NCBI GenBank assembly: GCA_036850595.1
Contig: CM072159.1
Coordinates: 29,745,612 to 29,809,611 of the forward strand
Source of the DNA: Rhyacichthys aspro
Taxonomy: Eukaryota > Chordata > Actinopteri > Gobiiformes > Rhyacichthyidae
DNA length: 64,000 bases
Reading direction: 5' to 3'
Shown: positions 1-11,402 of the stretch, piece by piece
Numbering within the stretch: position 1 is the first letter of the stretch
Layout: every line of letters begins with the position of its first letter
The notes under the pieces: generated by a model
The model's input: the letters and a program-made list of their open reading frames with translations, nothing else
What the model was told of the DNA's origin: nothing
Databases searched by the model: none
Made by a program: the position numbers and the translations under genes

Positions 1-785
1 TATTCTGATCCAGGGGAGAGTTCTGGATGATAATGGCATACCAACCACACGTACAAAGTGAAATGGAGGCCAGCGTGTGGTGTATGAAGGCTGGTGATTA
101 CAGATTGATGTATAATGTTGGGAGAAGCATGCATGTGAAAAAATCCATTACTGTTGGCAAGTGGGCCATTCTGATTTAATGAAACATACCTGAGGCTCGA
201 CTCCACTTTACCCCCTTCATCTCACTGTGCCATCTTTTACTCTAGCCGTCATCTGTCATCTGTAATACATATCAATGGACATCGTGTATTTTTCATTAAG
301 TCAGGAGAAAAGAACCCAAAACTAAAATGTGTGTCATTTAGAATGTATAATGACAGATTGGGTTTTATTTCGAAGTCATGTGTGTGTTTGACATTTACAC
401 TTCCAGATTTAAATGCCTCCAAAAGGATGGCCTGCCAAACCCAATGAGGAGGATCCAACTAGAAACTGAGTCTGGATTAGTTTACAGCACACACAAATGG
501 TGAACAAAAACTCTTCTGTGTGCCAATTCAAAATTAAAAATAGAACATTGAACTCCCTGTCGCTAACACCATCTCTGAAAGTTTACAGAGTACATAATAT
601 ACCCATTTTGTATTTTGTTGTTTAGTAACACGGGGCATGTTGGTGAGTCTGATGATGGACTTGACATAAAGAAAAGATATGTGTACATTTTCCAACATAC
701 ACAGAGTAAATATGTGACTATGCTCTTAGCTGCAAGAACACTGGTGTCAATGATGAAATTAGCTGGTTATTCATTTGCTTTGGGA
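1..785. other. Unannotated single-copy-like DNA
   Basis: I see no gene, repeat end or tandem array in this AT-rich stretch. Short open frames occur on both strands but show no domain, no codon bias and no convincing splice context. It runs up to the (GAAT)n tail of the next repeat. Confidence 0.6.
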
Positions 786-1035
786 ATGAGTGAATGATGA
801 ATGAATGAATATATATTTATTTTCGAACATATGATTAAAACAAACAGAGAAAATAAACATATTACATTCCAACATAATAATTATTCAGTAACTTAAACTG
901 AAAACACACATTTGGTGTTCAAAAAGGAGCAGGAGGAAGCAGTGCTTATTTATTCCTACCCCCTTTTTTTTCCATTTCATTAATTTTAATCCACATTTGA
1001 CTCCCATTGTGCAAACATCTTTACACATGCTAAAA
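786..1035 (-). repeat. LINE-like 3' end, antisense, with (ATTC)n tail
   Basis: The block starts with a short gaat tandem and continues with 'atatatttattttcgaacatatg', an A-rich run, then 'aaaaaggagcaggaggaagc' and 'tattcctacccccttttttt'. Read on the minus strand this matches the well-known teleost LINE 3' end (a 'gcttcttcctactcctttt ... gaacatatg' type sequence) that finishes in a short tandem tail. The element is therefore inserted on the minus strand and cut off at its 5' side, as is usual for LINEs. No reverse transcriptase frame remains. The family name is not certain. Confidence 0.6.
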
Positions 1036-1830
1036 TACAAACATACAAGCACTTTTCAAACTGAATACTCAAGCCACAAGTCGCTCCTGTCACTAAATCA
1101 TTTCTAAAGATGGCTAATACTCATCCTCATTCAGATACTTCGCTAGAAAATGTTTTTTGGGGTATGTTGCTTTATGAAAACTAAACTAAAATCACTGTGC
1201 CTTTATGCCTTGTAGTACGATGCTGGATAAGGTAGGAGTAGAAGTAATTTTGGGGGTTAACACTGTTCATTTAACCTTTATGTTACCTCTTGTTACTCAT
1301 CTAGTTCTGTTTAGTCTGTTCAGTTTATTCACATGAATGTGCTCACTGCTCCACAGAGAAACCCAGGGCTAAGTGAATGAACTCAGTACCCATCTTCTAA
1401 TTCCACATATCCGGAATTTTTTGGTTTGTCTAATGACTGTCTGGGGTAGATTCAAGGGCCCTGGTGTCTGGATTTATTTTGGAGATATAAAAAAACAAAA
1501 CACTGCTGCAGATTTACTGCCGTCTACAGAGCTACCAAGTCTTTGTTGAAGGAAATGTTTAGGAGGAAACTAGCATGTACGCTTCTCGAGAAAGGCGCTT
1601 TGACCGACGGAGCGCGTACATCGTGTACATGCTCCTGTAAACACCTGCTGTTTCTCCACTGTGTTTGTACTGCAGTGTGTGAAATCCCACGAGTTCCACT
1701 ACAGCTCAGTCTTTCCATTAGCCACAGAAGCACGCTCCACTGTCCAGAACCAAATGATCACATAGTGGACACCAGTCTCATCACATCACTGTCACCGTCT
1801 GCTCAGCGCTCACACACTGGCCTCTGAGCT
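1036..1830. other. Unannotated DNA, GC-richer toward the right
   Basis: No gene is recognised. From about 1560 the composition becomes GC- and CpG-richer. The overlapping open frames on both strands at 1524-1827 are explained by that composition and show no known motif. Confidence 0.5.
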
Positions 1831-2075
1831 CGCTTTCTCTCTCCACTGGATCCTTAGTCTGGCCGTCTCCATGGGGACCGTCTCCTAGCTACATACACAC
1901 AGAGGCGGCCACACGAGCCCTTGTCCCATCCCATTTCTCCCCCGGCTGATCCGAACCAAAGCGCTGTCAATCATAACGCGCTCCGCTCCGACGTGGGCTC
2001 CATCCTATGGTTTGAGAATCCAGAGCCTTTCGTACGAGAATATTTCTGGCTGCAGACCTCTACTTTTCTCTCCAC
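1831..2075. promoter_or_regulatory. Candidate conserved non-coding element with a PBX/MEIS-type site
   Basis: A CpG-containing, repeat-free block that stands out from its AT-rich surroundings. It carries TGTCAATCA at 1965-1973, a good match to PBX/HOX or MEIS-type cofactor sites, next to 'aacgcgctccgctccgacg'. An open frame runs through it but has no recognisable domain. Calling it a regulatory element is inference from texture only; no alignment was possible. Confidence 0.25.
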
Positions 2076-2458
2076 TGTCAGCACCTATAATCTTAAACCA
2101 AATGACAAAAAAATCCATGTCACAATTGACCTGTCACTAAACCCCCGCCCCATTTGTTCACTTGGGCAAACATTGTATTCACTGCTATTGTTCAGACTGA
2201 GTCAACTGCACTTTTAATAAAGAAAAAAAATGTGTGAGGCCAAGAAAAAAATGTGTAAATCTGGAGTAGCTCAAGTAATTGGCTCATGGGCTTTTGTTGT
2301 TCATGGTGGATATTATAGCTGCATATCTTCAGTTCCATATATTGTTAGTTTTTTATCATGTTTGAAACAATGTTGAATGATGCAATGTGAAATATAGTTC
2401 TGCCTAGGCAAATCCATATAGAAGTCCATAGAGTTTATCTTGATAAGATCTGACCAGA
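2076..2458. other. Unannotated AT-rich DNA
   Basis: A-rich spacer with 'aataaagaaaaaaaatgtg' near 2217. No transcription unit is visible that would use it as a poly(A) signal. Confidence 0.5.
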
Positions 2459-2460
2459 TA

Positions 2461-2773
2461 CAGTGGTGGAAAAAAGTTTTTAAATTTTACACAATCTCAA
2501 ATATTATCATGAAATATTTGTGGAAAAATCTTTTTTGTGTTTCAAAAGGTGTGGCAGAATTAGACACAAACAAATACAAATGATCTTTATTTTGTTTATT
2601 GTTTAAAGAAAAACTAACACATTCTTGACCGTATCAGCATTGTTGGTATCAAAGTCAACAAATAACAGAATGTGTTTCAAAACTAAAGAAAAACTAAACA
2701 AAAAGAATTCACTTGAAGACTTAAGAGTGATTTTTAATGCAAGATTTCACAAATGCACCATTTTCCACCACTG
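2461..2773. mobile_element. Tc1/mariner-like MITE (313 bp)
   Basis: The element begins CAGTGGTGGAAAA and ends with the exact reverse complement, TTTTCCACCACTG. It is flanked by the dinucleotide TA on both sides (2459-2460 and 2774-2775), the target duplication expected of Tc1/mariner transposition. The interior is AT-rich with no transposase frame, so this is a non-autonomous copy that needed a transposase in trans. The arms diverge after about 13 bases, so it is probably an old insertion or an internally deleted element. Confidence 0.8.
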
Positions 2774-2775
2774 TA

Positions 2776-5607
2776 AATGATCTCAAACAACCATATTCAT
2801 TTGGGTAAATTTTCTCTTCTCCTTTATTAAAGTTTTCCAATTTCATAAACTACAAAAATTTTTGTCAGAATATTCACATATTTATTTTATTCTTTTTTTT
2901 TTAAACATTTTACCATGAATGATATAACTATGACGACACAAATTAGTCTTTTGGTCTTGATTTGTTGCCTCCTCACAAACTTGAACTATCATAGACCTAT
3001 AGCACACCTCAGATATTACGTTATTCCTGCATTTTATAAAAGAGACGCAGTGTGAGAGAGTTTCTGCAGAGCACCAGCTGCAGGAGGATACATATTTTTC
3101 TTGCGGCTGTAGCCCACTGAATAAGTAAACTAGTGCGTCTCAATTGGTTGCTCGTACAGATCCCTACAGTATGTCTCTGGCCATGCTTATCTGCATGGAG
3201 CTATGGAGGACCATTATTCAAAGTCTGGCCCCTGGACAAGTGTCCCTGATCCCATGCATGTTACCTAACTCTCTGTTGGCTGCTTATCTGACAGAGCCAT
3301 CGATTATTCTCCCAATGAATAAATGATACAGTCCAACTGAAAAAGAAAAAGAAAAAAAAATCATACGTGTGTTCAGAGAAACGGGTGAGGATGAAGCTAA
3401 ACTAAAGTTAGAAACTGTTTCATTGGCTTTAAGACAACTTTTTGAGACATTCTGAGCCATTTTGATTTGGAGATGACACTCTCCCACTTTCTACTGAATA
3501 AGACTGAAGGTCACTGAAGGTCTGTGGGCAAACTCACCACAACTGGGACACCACAGACAGTTAACAGACACTGAACCAAGACATACTGGAAACTGGAAAA
3601 GTAAACAATAATGGAACACTATGAAATTCCTTATTTGTGGCAAGAAATGTTTTTTTTTTTTTACATTTAAGAAAAAAATAGTGAAGGCCAAAAATCTTGT
3701 GGGTTTCAAGATATAAAATTTGAACCTCGAGAACGAGGTGCATTGTCCTCTTCTGTTTTCTTTTGAGTCCAGTCCATGCATGTTTCATCGATTTTGAGAT
3801 TTGTCTTGTTGCATTTAGAAGCCATTTGTTCTCGTAAAATGAGGAAATGATAAATCTGATTAATTTGGTCTCAGTATACTCTGGAATGATTTTTGTCAGT
3901 GTTCCCAATTTGAGTTTAGCTGTTAATACCTACAGTCCAACATGTCTGAGAAGTCCACTATCTGATTTATAGCACGTTTTCAGATTCGAGCTTAGCTGTC
4001 CAGCTGATGAGATCTACCACTGCTGGAGTCATTTTAGTTGGCATTACAGGATAGATGGCTTCACATCAGTGAGGATTTGCAGTGTAACCTGAGATAACCT
4101 GTACGAGGAATGGAAGAGGAAGAAAATGCCCCCAAGTCTCGTTCAAAAATAAACCAAGCTGTCATCGTTAGCCAATAAGCTCTCATGGTGTGAACACAGC
4201 GGCTGCAGAGTTTTACTTTGGAGCATGGCAGGAAAGCTAGAGTTTCTTTTGCTGCAATCCATCAAGAACGTAATGTGCATATGGCTTCTTGCTTTTTGGC
4301 GAATAGAAACATGTTTTTTTTTTTCTCTGCTGGCTGATATTGTTGTGAGGATCGAGAGCCCTGTGGCTTCCTGGCTGGAGACTGTGATTGAGAAAGGCCA
4401 GCTGGCTAAGTCCAGAGCCCGACGTGAACTGACAGGAGAAATATGGTCCTGGGGACTGCCAGAGGAGAAAGGGCTTATGGGAGATATGTCTATCTGCCAT
4501 CAACACTCACAGTCCACAATTTAAAACAAGGAAGAGAGGCATGGTTAAGGTACATTTACATCTGATGCAACACAGCCTCTCATTTATGTGATATAGTATA
4601 TTAACATGAACACTCATGTATAACCCAACTAAATACCAGATGTATACTGAGTCGGACACATCACAGTTTAGACAGTTTAGAGTTTATGACAAACATAATG
4701 ATGGTTATGTTTAGGCAGGATTACAACATGGTTTACTACAGAACAAAGTCTGCCTTGATCGATTAAAACAAAGCTGTGAAAAGATGGTTCTGGTTGAACG
4801 TAACATTGGTGTTGTGGTCTTTGACAGAGCTGTGGGACCAGTACATAATGTGTCCATGAGCATCAGTGACTAAAGAAATGGCTATATTGTATAATAAAAG
4901 TTTGTACTGGGTTAATGCCCTCAGTGTAGCATCCATGTCTTGATTTGAATTTTAAAATAAGTGTGTTTACATTGATGGTCACATTAAACTTCTTCAGATT
5001 CCTCTAAAAAGGCTTTTGAAGTCAACCCTGTCACATCTGCTCATTTCAAGCCGTTTGAACCCACAGATCCTGGCACTAGTGAGTTTTTAAAGGGTTGCGT
5101 GGAGTGGGAGACATATTAGGACCTGTCACATCGCAGGTGAGCAAGCACTTATTAAAACACCATTTGCAGCAGTGTCCACTTGCTCTAAATGTGGCTGCCA
5201 GGATTGACTGCACTCATGTAAAATTAAGGGCATCAAAGGATGATGAATTGGTTTTGTTTAATTAAAATATAATGCTCCAGGACTACGCAAATCATTTTGA
5301 TGCCAAAGAGGTTCTGACAAATGTGGTTTCCCACATGTCAACTCCTAAGTTGGTGCATTTAGCAGCATTTAAAGGAGCACTCGTTCTGAATCTTAACCAG
5401 AGATGTGCAGCAGGATGTGCAGGTTTAAAAAGAAGCACACTTTCTAATCCAAGGTTGGTGTATTAACTAATGGACAGAGGAATGTTATTATATTAACATT
5501 TGGTGTGGATGTAAAGAAATAATTATAATCTGCCTCTGAATCCAGCAAATTATTAAGAGTAAAAGAATTGTCTTTTTAAGGTGGACTTGTCTCGACGTAA
5601 AACTCTA
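2776..5607. other. Unannotated DNA, no gene recognised
   Basis: Contains homopolymer tracts (T-run near 3650, A-run near 3350) and a perfect but isolated TATAAAAG at 3035-3042. An open frame of 99 codons at 4225-4524 has some coding-like codons from about 4350 onward, after a T-rich tract, but matches no family I know. I do not call an exon there. Confidence 0.5.
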
Positions 5608-6361
5608 GGACCAGATCTACTAAAGCATTGTGCCATCGCAAAACACCTTTTTGTTGCAAAACCAGCACTTTCCATATTTTCTAAAAGGCTGCAGTGCAGT
5701 TTAGCGCAGGAAAGACCTGAACCTGGCCTCTCTGCCTGAAAAACTGTTTAGGAGTATTTCAAGGAGACATGCAGCTAGATTTATCAAGATTTGGGACTCC
5801 CAGTTTCAGCTAATAGTGCTAAAATTTTATACCAAAAGAAAGCAAGTAACAAACGAAAGAAAGTGTGATATCGTTTACATATCCACCAGCACAGCATATT
5901 ATCTTTTACTGAAGCTCAACACAAAAGTTACTGCACAATAAAATAAAAGTTCAGCCTACTTTAGTTACTTTTCACTTCCTCATGTGTTGTTTATCTGTAA
6001 AGCTCTCATCCTGTTCAGAAGAGCATGACACAGGTTCATTTTACCAGTAACATCCCACTTTAACACTAGACCTGTAAGGTTCCTTTCTTCCTTTTTGAGG
6101 TTGTGACGACATAATATCCATCTTGATTATCTATTTGTGTCACGAGCGTGTGATGCTGTGGGCCCTGTGAATGACCCACTGTTTGAATACATACACTTCT
6201 TTATATTTCCTCATTTCAACTCTGTGCACAGGTCATGCATAAACTCCAGCCCAAAACCCAGTGCAGTATTAGTAAATATGTCTCTAAAAAGGCCACTTCC
6301 TGACATGTAATCGCAAAAATTAGCATCCTTGGCAAAATGCGTAGCTGAGTAGATCCAGTCC
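5608..6361. mobile_element. Inverted-repeat DNA element (about 754 bp, family uncertain)
   Basis: The left end reads 'ggaccagatctactaaagca'. The right end, read on the minus strand, is 'ggactggatctactcagcta', giving imperfect terminal inverted repeats of about 20 bases. The flanking bases are CTA on the left and TTA on the right, compatible with a diverged 3-base duplication but not proof of one. Just inside both ends lie related 'gccatcgcaaaa / gccaaggatgct' segments. No transposase frame is visible, so it is a MITE or a deletion derivative. Related ends occur at 19645-19709. Confidence 0.5.
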
Positions 6362-6794
6362 TTAGTGACAGAGGGTTTTTGAGTGGCCACACTGAAATGA
6401 CTGGGCAATTATTTCATCTCCGAAACTGGATTTTACTGTGGGCTAGAGTAGACTGTACATTGCTTATCTGGCTCGTTGTTTCTCTGTCCTGTTTCTTTAT
6501 TCTCACCCCTGTCCCGTGGCCAGTAAATGCACATTTAAATGACTTTTGCTTGTTTGGCACGATGTAAGTGAACTGAAACGAGTACTCCTGTATTTTTAGA
6601 AGAGCACTTTACAACTTGGATCCCACAGAACAAATCCAGATGAAATCCAGGCAGCAACAGGTGAGGACAGGTCATGACCAATACTTTATGAAGCTCATAC
6701 TCACAGACAGCAGCCCTTCACACATTCAATCCCAAGGGAAAGGCACCTGTTCGTTTAGACCCGGCTGCATGTGTTTGGATGTGGAACATGAAAA
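6362..6794. other. Unannotated DNA
   Basis: No gene or repeat end is recognised. The short open frames starting at 6379 and 6616 show no domain. Confidence 0.5.
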
Positions 6795-6868
6795 GAACAT
6801 GAAGAGAACATGCGCTCCATACAGAAAGCTCACGGGTAGGTCATGTAGATCAAATCACAAACTTCACG
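6795..6868 (-). repeat. Fragment of teleost tRNA-like interspersed repeat, minus strand
   Basis: 'agagaacatgcgctccatacag' followed by 'cacgggtaggtcatg' is a diverged reverse complement of the 'gtggagtttgcatgttctcc' segment common to a very abundant fish repeat. A plus-strand copy lies at 9320-9440. The fragment abuts a piece in the opposite orientation. Confidence 0.45.
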
Positions 6869-7003
6869 AAGGTCATAAGATCGATCCTCGCTGGCAAAGG
6901 TCCCGTTGTGTGTAGTCAGTGTGTCCATAGCTCTCTCCTACGCACAGATGCATGGGTGAATTTGTGATTAAATTGCCGATGTGAGAGTGAATGGCCTGTT
7001 TTA
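6869..7003 (+). repeat. tRNA-like/SINE-like interspersed repeat fragment, plus strand
   Basis: 'ggtcataagatcgatcctcgctggcaaaggtccc' resembles a B-box-like tRNA portion (GGTTCGATCCCC type). It is followed by 'gtcagtgtgtcc' and 'gatgtgagagtgaatggc', as in the body of widespread teleost SINE-like repeats. It sits head to head with the minus-strand piece on its left, so two insertions or a rearranged copy are involved. Confidence 0.45.
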
Positions 7004-7750
7004 AAGCGTTACTTCTGCAGTGATAAGACAGTAGTCACGACTCAAAGCCTCTGGGATAGTCTCCAGCTGCATGCAATCTATGAAGAACAAGAGATAGAGA
7101 CTGAAGGAGACTCAGGAGGAGCTTATTTTATCAGATATTTAAACATTGCACTTAAGTGTGGTACATTATGTTATTAATAATAATTCACTTATGTCTGTCT
7201 ACCTTGTCTTCCATATGTATTTTTATATCTTTTTAATTTCTTGTATTTTAGAATTTATTATCTGTTTGCCATACTTTCTTATTTTTTTATGTTTACTTTT
7301 GCATTTAAAGCATTTGAGAATGTGTTATTTTGTCACACAGTGGAACAGACCGTACCAGATGCACATTTTACTCCTCATTATGTTATATAACTGGTATGTG
7401 ACAAAATAAAACAATGTAAGGAAACAATACTGCACACACTTAATACGACCAGAAAAAAGTCATGACAAAGTCAAATCCATTAAATATGAAACATCTTGTT
7501 GGACACATTTCAAATGGCCTGTGTTATAGAAAGGAAGCGTGCTACAGTTTGACCTGTTATGTTCATATATTATTCATAACTTGTGAGGCGTATGTGAGTG
7601 AATCTAGAGCAGAAGTTGCACTAACTATAAAAAAAAAATAAAAAAATGTGCAGACTATTTTTGTCGTCCCTTTGCTGTTCACCTCAGACGCTGCCAAGAT
7701 GTTTGAAGCACAGAAGCCTCATTAGAATATATACATACGATTGTTTCTCT
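7004..7750. other. Unannotated AT-rich DNA
   Basis: Strongly T-rich from about 7140 to 7400. The open frame of 87 codons there is phenylalanine- and leucine-rich only because of composition. Nothing else is recognised. Confidence 0.55.
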
Positions 7751-8680
7751 GCCACACTTTTCATAATTCATACTCCAGCGCCGACTTGTTGGCGAGTGGA
7801 GAGCTTGGCAGGTTGAATGATTTATTGATGGGAGCTGCCAGAGGTTTGTGGGAACACTTCACCTGTTGTGACCTGGTTGGTGCATGAGTGTATGCAAATG
7901 GAAACGGTCCACACAGGGCAGACAGACCCAATAGGATAATCGATACGTGAAGATCAATCGTGCTTTGTGAATGCTCGCCACACATTTGGTATTCATTTAC
8001 ATCTCATGTGAATTGTTGAGTGCTGTAATTTCCATTCTATAGACAGTGCAATCGATGAATTCAGAGCTCATTACAACACAGTACACAGGGCTTTGACGGA
8101 GACTAATATTAGCTCAGTGAAATTTACCCAGCATTGATCAAAAGGAGCCCCTTGACAAAATCTTCCTTTGTAAAACATACAAACGGTTGGCCGATCAACA
8201 TTCTTCAACAGACCCACTTTTATTGAACAATAATTCACAGACTCATGGCGGTGTATAAGAGGATTTTACATAATGCCGCTCACTATTCAATCCAAGAACA
8301 AAGTGGAGCCCCTCCTCGTGTCTCCCTCCCAAATCTGCGGGTGAGCTCGTGATTAATGTGTAATTGACTTGATGAATGGCTTTCCCATTCCATGAATCCA
8401 TCAAAATACTGCTTGATTAAGCGTCCTCTTGCGCCTCTGATTAAAAACCAGCGAGATCAGCTTCATTTCAACACAAGCACGGACCCATCATGTTTCAAAA
8501 CCCAGTCACGCCCACTGATTATCTCTTCCCGCTATGTAGGGTAATCAATGCACGTAGGAGGCGGCCGTATCGCCGTGACACAGTTGTGCTTGTAAGGGAT
8601 ACTTTGTCGGGCTCAGTTTTGGCAATCAGTCATGCCAACAGAAGCAGAATGGGATGGATAAAGGGCGGGGGGAGGAGATG
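7751..8680. promoter_or_regulatory. Candidate conserved regulatory cluster
   Basis: About 930 bases without any repeat, with balanced composition and a high density of developmental-type sites. There is a perfect POU octamer ATGCAAAT at 7892-7899, a SOX-like gAACAAAG at 8296-8303, and several homeodomain cores ('gtgattaatgtgtaattgac', 'cttgattaagcg', 'ctgattaaaaacc'). The texture resembles vertebrate conserved non-coding elements near developmental genes. There is no open frame of note. This is inference from sequence texture; conservation was not measured. Confidence 0.35.
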
Positions 8681-9179
8681 GATGGTGCGGTAGATGAGTT
8701 TAAGATGTGAGAATGGGATTCAGATGGTAGCAAGACAGTTCAGACAGTGTAGAGGAGAACATTTGGAGAGATAGGACTGCGGTTGGTTTATAGGCTCTGA
8801 TTCATCTAGATAACATTGTACTTTAATGTTTAGATTTAGATTTTAATACATAAACAGTATTATAGTTTTACTGCTGAGACTCATCACTGGTTTACTGCTG
8901 GTTCCTAAAAGAAAATGTGTCTCCATATTAAAATGGCTTCATCTACTTAACCACTCTGAATACCAGCAGAGTCAGGCCTTTCTTGAGCAGACAGTTTATG
9001 TTTTTTTGATAGTGAGTAGAAAGCCCTTTAAATCTGAATTATTTTTGCCCAAATGACTTGAAAACACAAAAATAGTCTAAATAACGTCTCTCATTTTAAG
9101 ATTAAAAGCTGTGGGGAGTTTTCTTGAGATGAAAAACTTATGTATGAAGTGGAATACATTTTAGAGAGAAGCTAAAGAC
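8681..9179. other. Unannotated DNA
   Basis: No gene or repeat is recognised. It begins with a G-rich stretch carried over from the previous block and becomes AT-rich. Confidence 0.5.
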
Positions 9180-9212
9180 CCCGACAGATGAACAGATACA
9201 ATCACTGAGGAC

Positions 9213-9267
9213 ACTGGTGTCCCGCTGGTGTCCTGCTGGTGTCCTGCTGGTGTCCCGCTGGTGTGCA
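9213..9267. repeat. Short 11-base tandem repeat, five copies
   Basis: Units of the form ctggtgtccYg are repeated five times, the last one diverged (ctggtgtgcaa). Because 11 is not a multiple of three, the array is not a coding repeat. It lies just before a tRNA-like interspersed repeat. Confidence 0.85.
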
Positions 9268-9319
9268 ACAGGTGTCTATCTGAGAGACGCTGGTTAAGTG
9301 TTGTTGTCATGGAGCAGGG

Positions 9320-9440
9320 CAGGATTGTTCGCTGCAGCCTCACAGCGAGAGGCTTGTGGGTTTGACCCTTGTGTGGAGTTTGCATGTGTTCCCTGTGCCA
9401 CTGTGACTCCCTCACAGCGTCCAAAGACCTGCAGGTGAAG
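9320..9440 (+). repeat. Teleost tRNA-like interspersed repeat, plus strand
   Basis: The order 'gttcgctgcagcctcacagcgagaggcttgtgggtttgaccc', 'tgtgtggagtttgcatgtgttccctgtg', 'cacagcgtccaaagacctgcaggtg' follows the widespread fish repeat that carries a tRNA-like B box followed by a conserved body. Several internal segments are missing relative to the common form, so this is an old, deleted copy. Confidence 0.65.
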
Positions 9441-9711
9441 AAGTCCGTCGAAATTACCAAAAGTCAATAGTTGTCCGTCTCTAAAGCGTTTCCACGATGT
9501 GCACGGTAGGGATCAGGTCAGTACAGGACGGTTTGGTAAAGGTTAACTCTTCAAGAGGCACACGTTTTCTTTGTGTTAGGGTTTGGATCCCTTTCGGTCG
9601 TGAAAACAAGCAAGATCCATCCGTACAATCCTAGAAATACAGCTTAAGTGTTGGCCTTAAAATGAACGGTACATTTTCCAGAATAAGTATTTAGTTTTTT
9701 TTGGACTTTTA
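9441..9711. other. Unannotated DNA before the low-complexity tract
   Basis: No feature recognised; ordinary composition that ends abruptly at the homopolymer region. Confidence 0.5.
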
Positions 9712-10174
<463 letters not shown>

Positions 10175-11229
10175 ATATAAAACCAAATCACAAAAAGTCA
10201 TTTCAAGGCACTTAACAGAAGAAACCAATTGAAGACCAGCTGGACGAAGGTCAGTGTAGGTTTTACTTGTTCAAATCACCAATCAGCTCTGATCGATGTG
10301 CAAACAAATAATCTGAATGTGTGAATAATTTGAATAAGTGAATCTTCCTGGTCTACTTCACTGTTAAAATGGTTCGATTGACATTTAAATGCCACAAATT
10401 CCACAGACATATAAACTGTTCAAAAACAGGATAAAGATAAAATGAAAGTAAAGGCAAAAAAAACAACATTTTTGGCTTGAAATTGTGCCTTTTGAATCTG
10501 TCATTTGTGTTACAAGGTTAAAAGTGTAGTGTCTATTCAAAATCCCATTTCGGTTTGTCTGATAAACTCACCACATATAGCCTCACTTCTCCTCCGAGCT
10601 TGGAATGAGAGAACAGAGCGGCAGGGATGAAGGAGAGCTGCTGACAGAAGAAAATGATGATGAACAGACACACAGAGACTTGTTACGAGCTGAGAGGAAA
10701 ATAGAGACCACATCCACCTCTCCCATTCTTCCTCCTTTCTCTAAAGTCATCCATAGCTCTGGCTGCTGAGAGTAATTACCAAATGATGATGACCAGGATC
10801 TCACCTTCACAGCTATCAGTGGAGAACCAAGATGGCAGCATGACTCACAATACTCCAGTCAATCACACACGGCGCAGCTTCTGTACATTCACTCTTCATT
10901 AGTGTGAGCTAAATCTTTAAAACACCACAGAATGTTATCCATATGGTGTCTGTATTCACAAATTCCCATGAGGCTTTGTGTGCTGTGGATGTATGGTGCA
11001 ATGCCATGACAGCCCTGCTATCTTCACCCTGCTGCACATATAAGGCAATCAAAGAGACGACAGAGAGAGTCCAAAGCACCTCAAAAATCAACTCAATGAA
11101 AGCAGATTGTGGTCAAAGATTTGAATTATCCAGTTTCTTTCGCTCAAATGGATAATCTGTTCATGTTGACATTATCATGGACTGTATTTACGTTCGTTTA
11201 TTTGTACATATGATGGATGATTTGTCCTG
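10175..11229. other. Unannotated DNA
   Basis: No gene recognised. The minus-strand open frame at 10583-10810 is serine-rich through composition. The block between 10560 and 10860 is repeat-free and could hold regulatory sequence, but no motif stands out. Confidence 0.5.
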
Positions 11230-11402
11230 GAGTGGATCCTACTTCTGTTTCTCTTTTTCCTTTTAAGTTTTACCTCGCCCTGATTTCTAAAGACAGGGGA
11301 TATTGTCTAGTACATCCTGTCTATTCGCTTCCCTGTCTTCGTAAAGCCCTTTGAGACTTGTTATTGTGACACTGGGATATATAAATAAAGCTGAATTGAA
11401 TG
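11230..11402 (+). repeat. Retrotransposon 3' end with 'ctttgagac ... ataaataaa' motif
   Basis: 'aaagccctttgagacttg', 'ttgtgacactgggatatataaataaa' and the closing 'gctgaattgaatg' form the conserved 3' end of a very common teleost non-LTR element (LINE or SINE sharing the tail), including the beginning of its short ctgaa/ttgaa tandem tail. It is 5'-truncated and non-coding. A second plus-strand copy is at 60876-61043. Confidence 0.7.

Noticed and set aside
3035..3042. Perfect TATAAAAG motif
   Set aside because: Isolated in AT-rich DNA with no downstream exon or initiator to support a promoter.
4225..4524. 99-codon frame with partly coding-like codons after a T-rich tract
   Set aside because: No family recognised and no clear donor; kept only as a remark.
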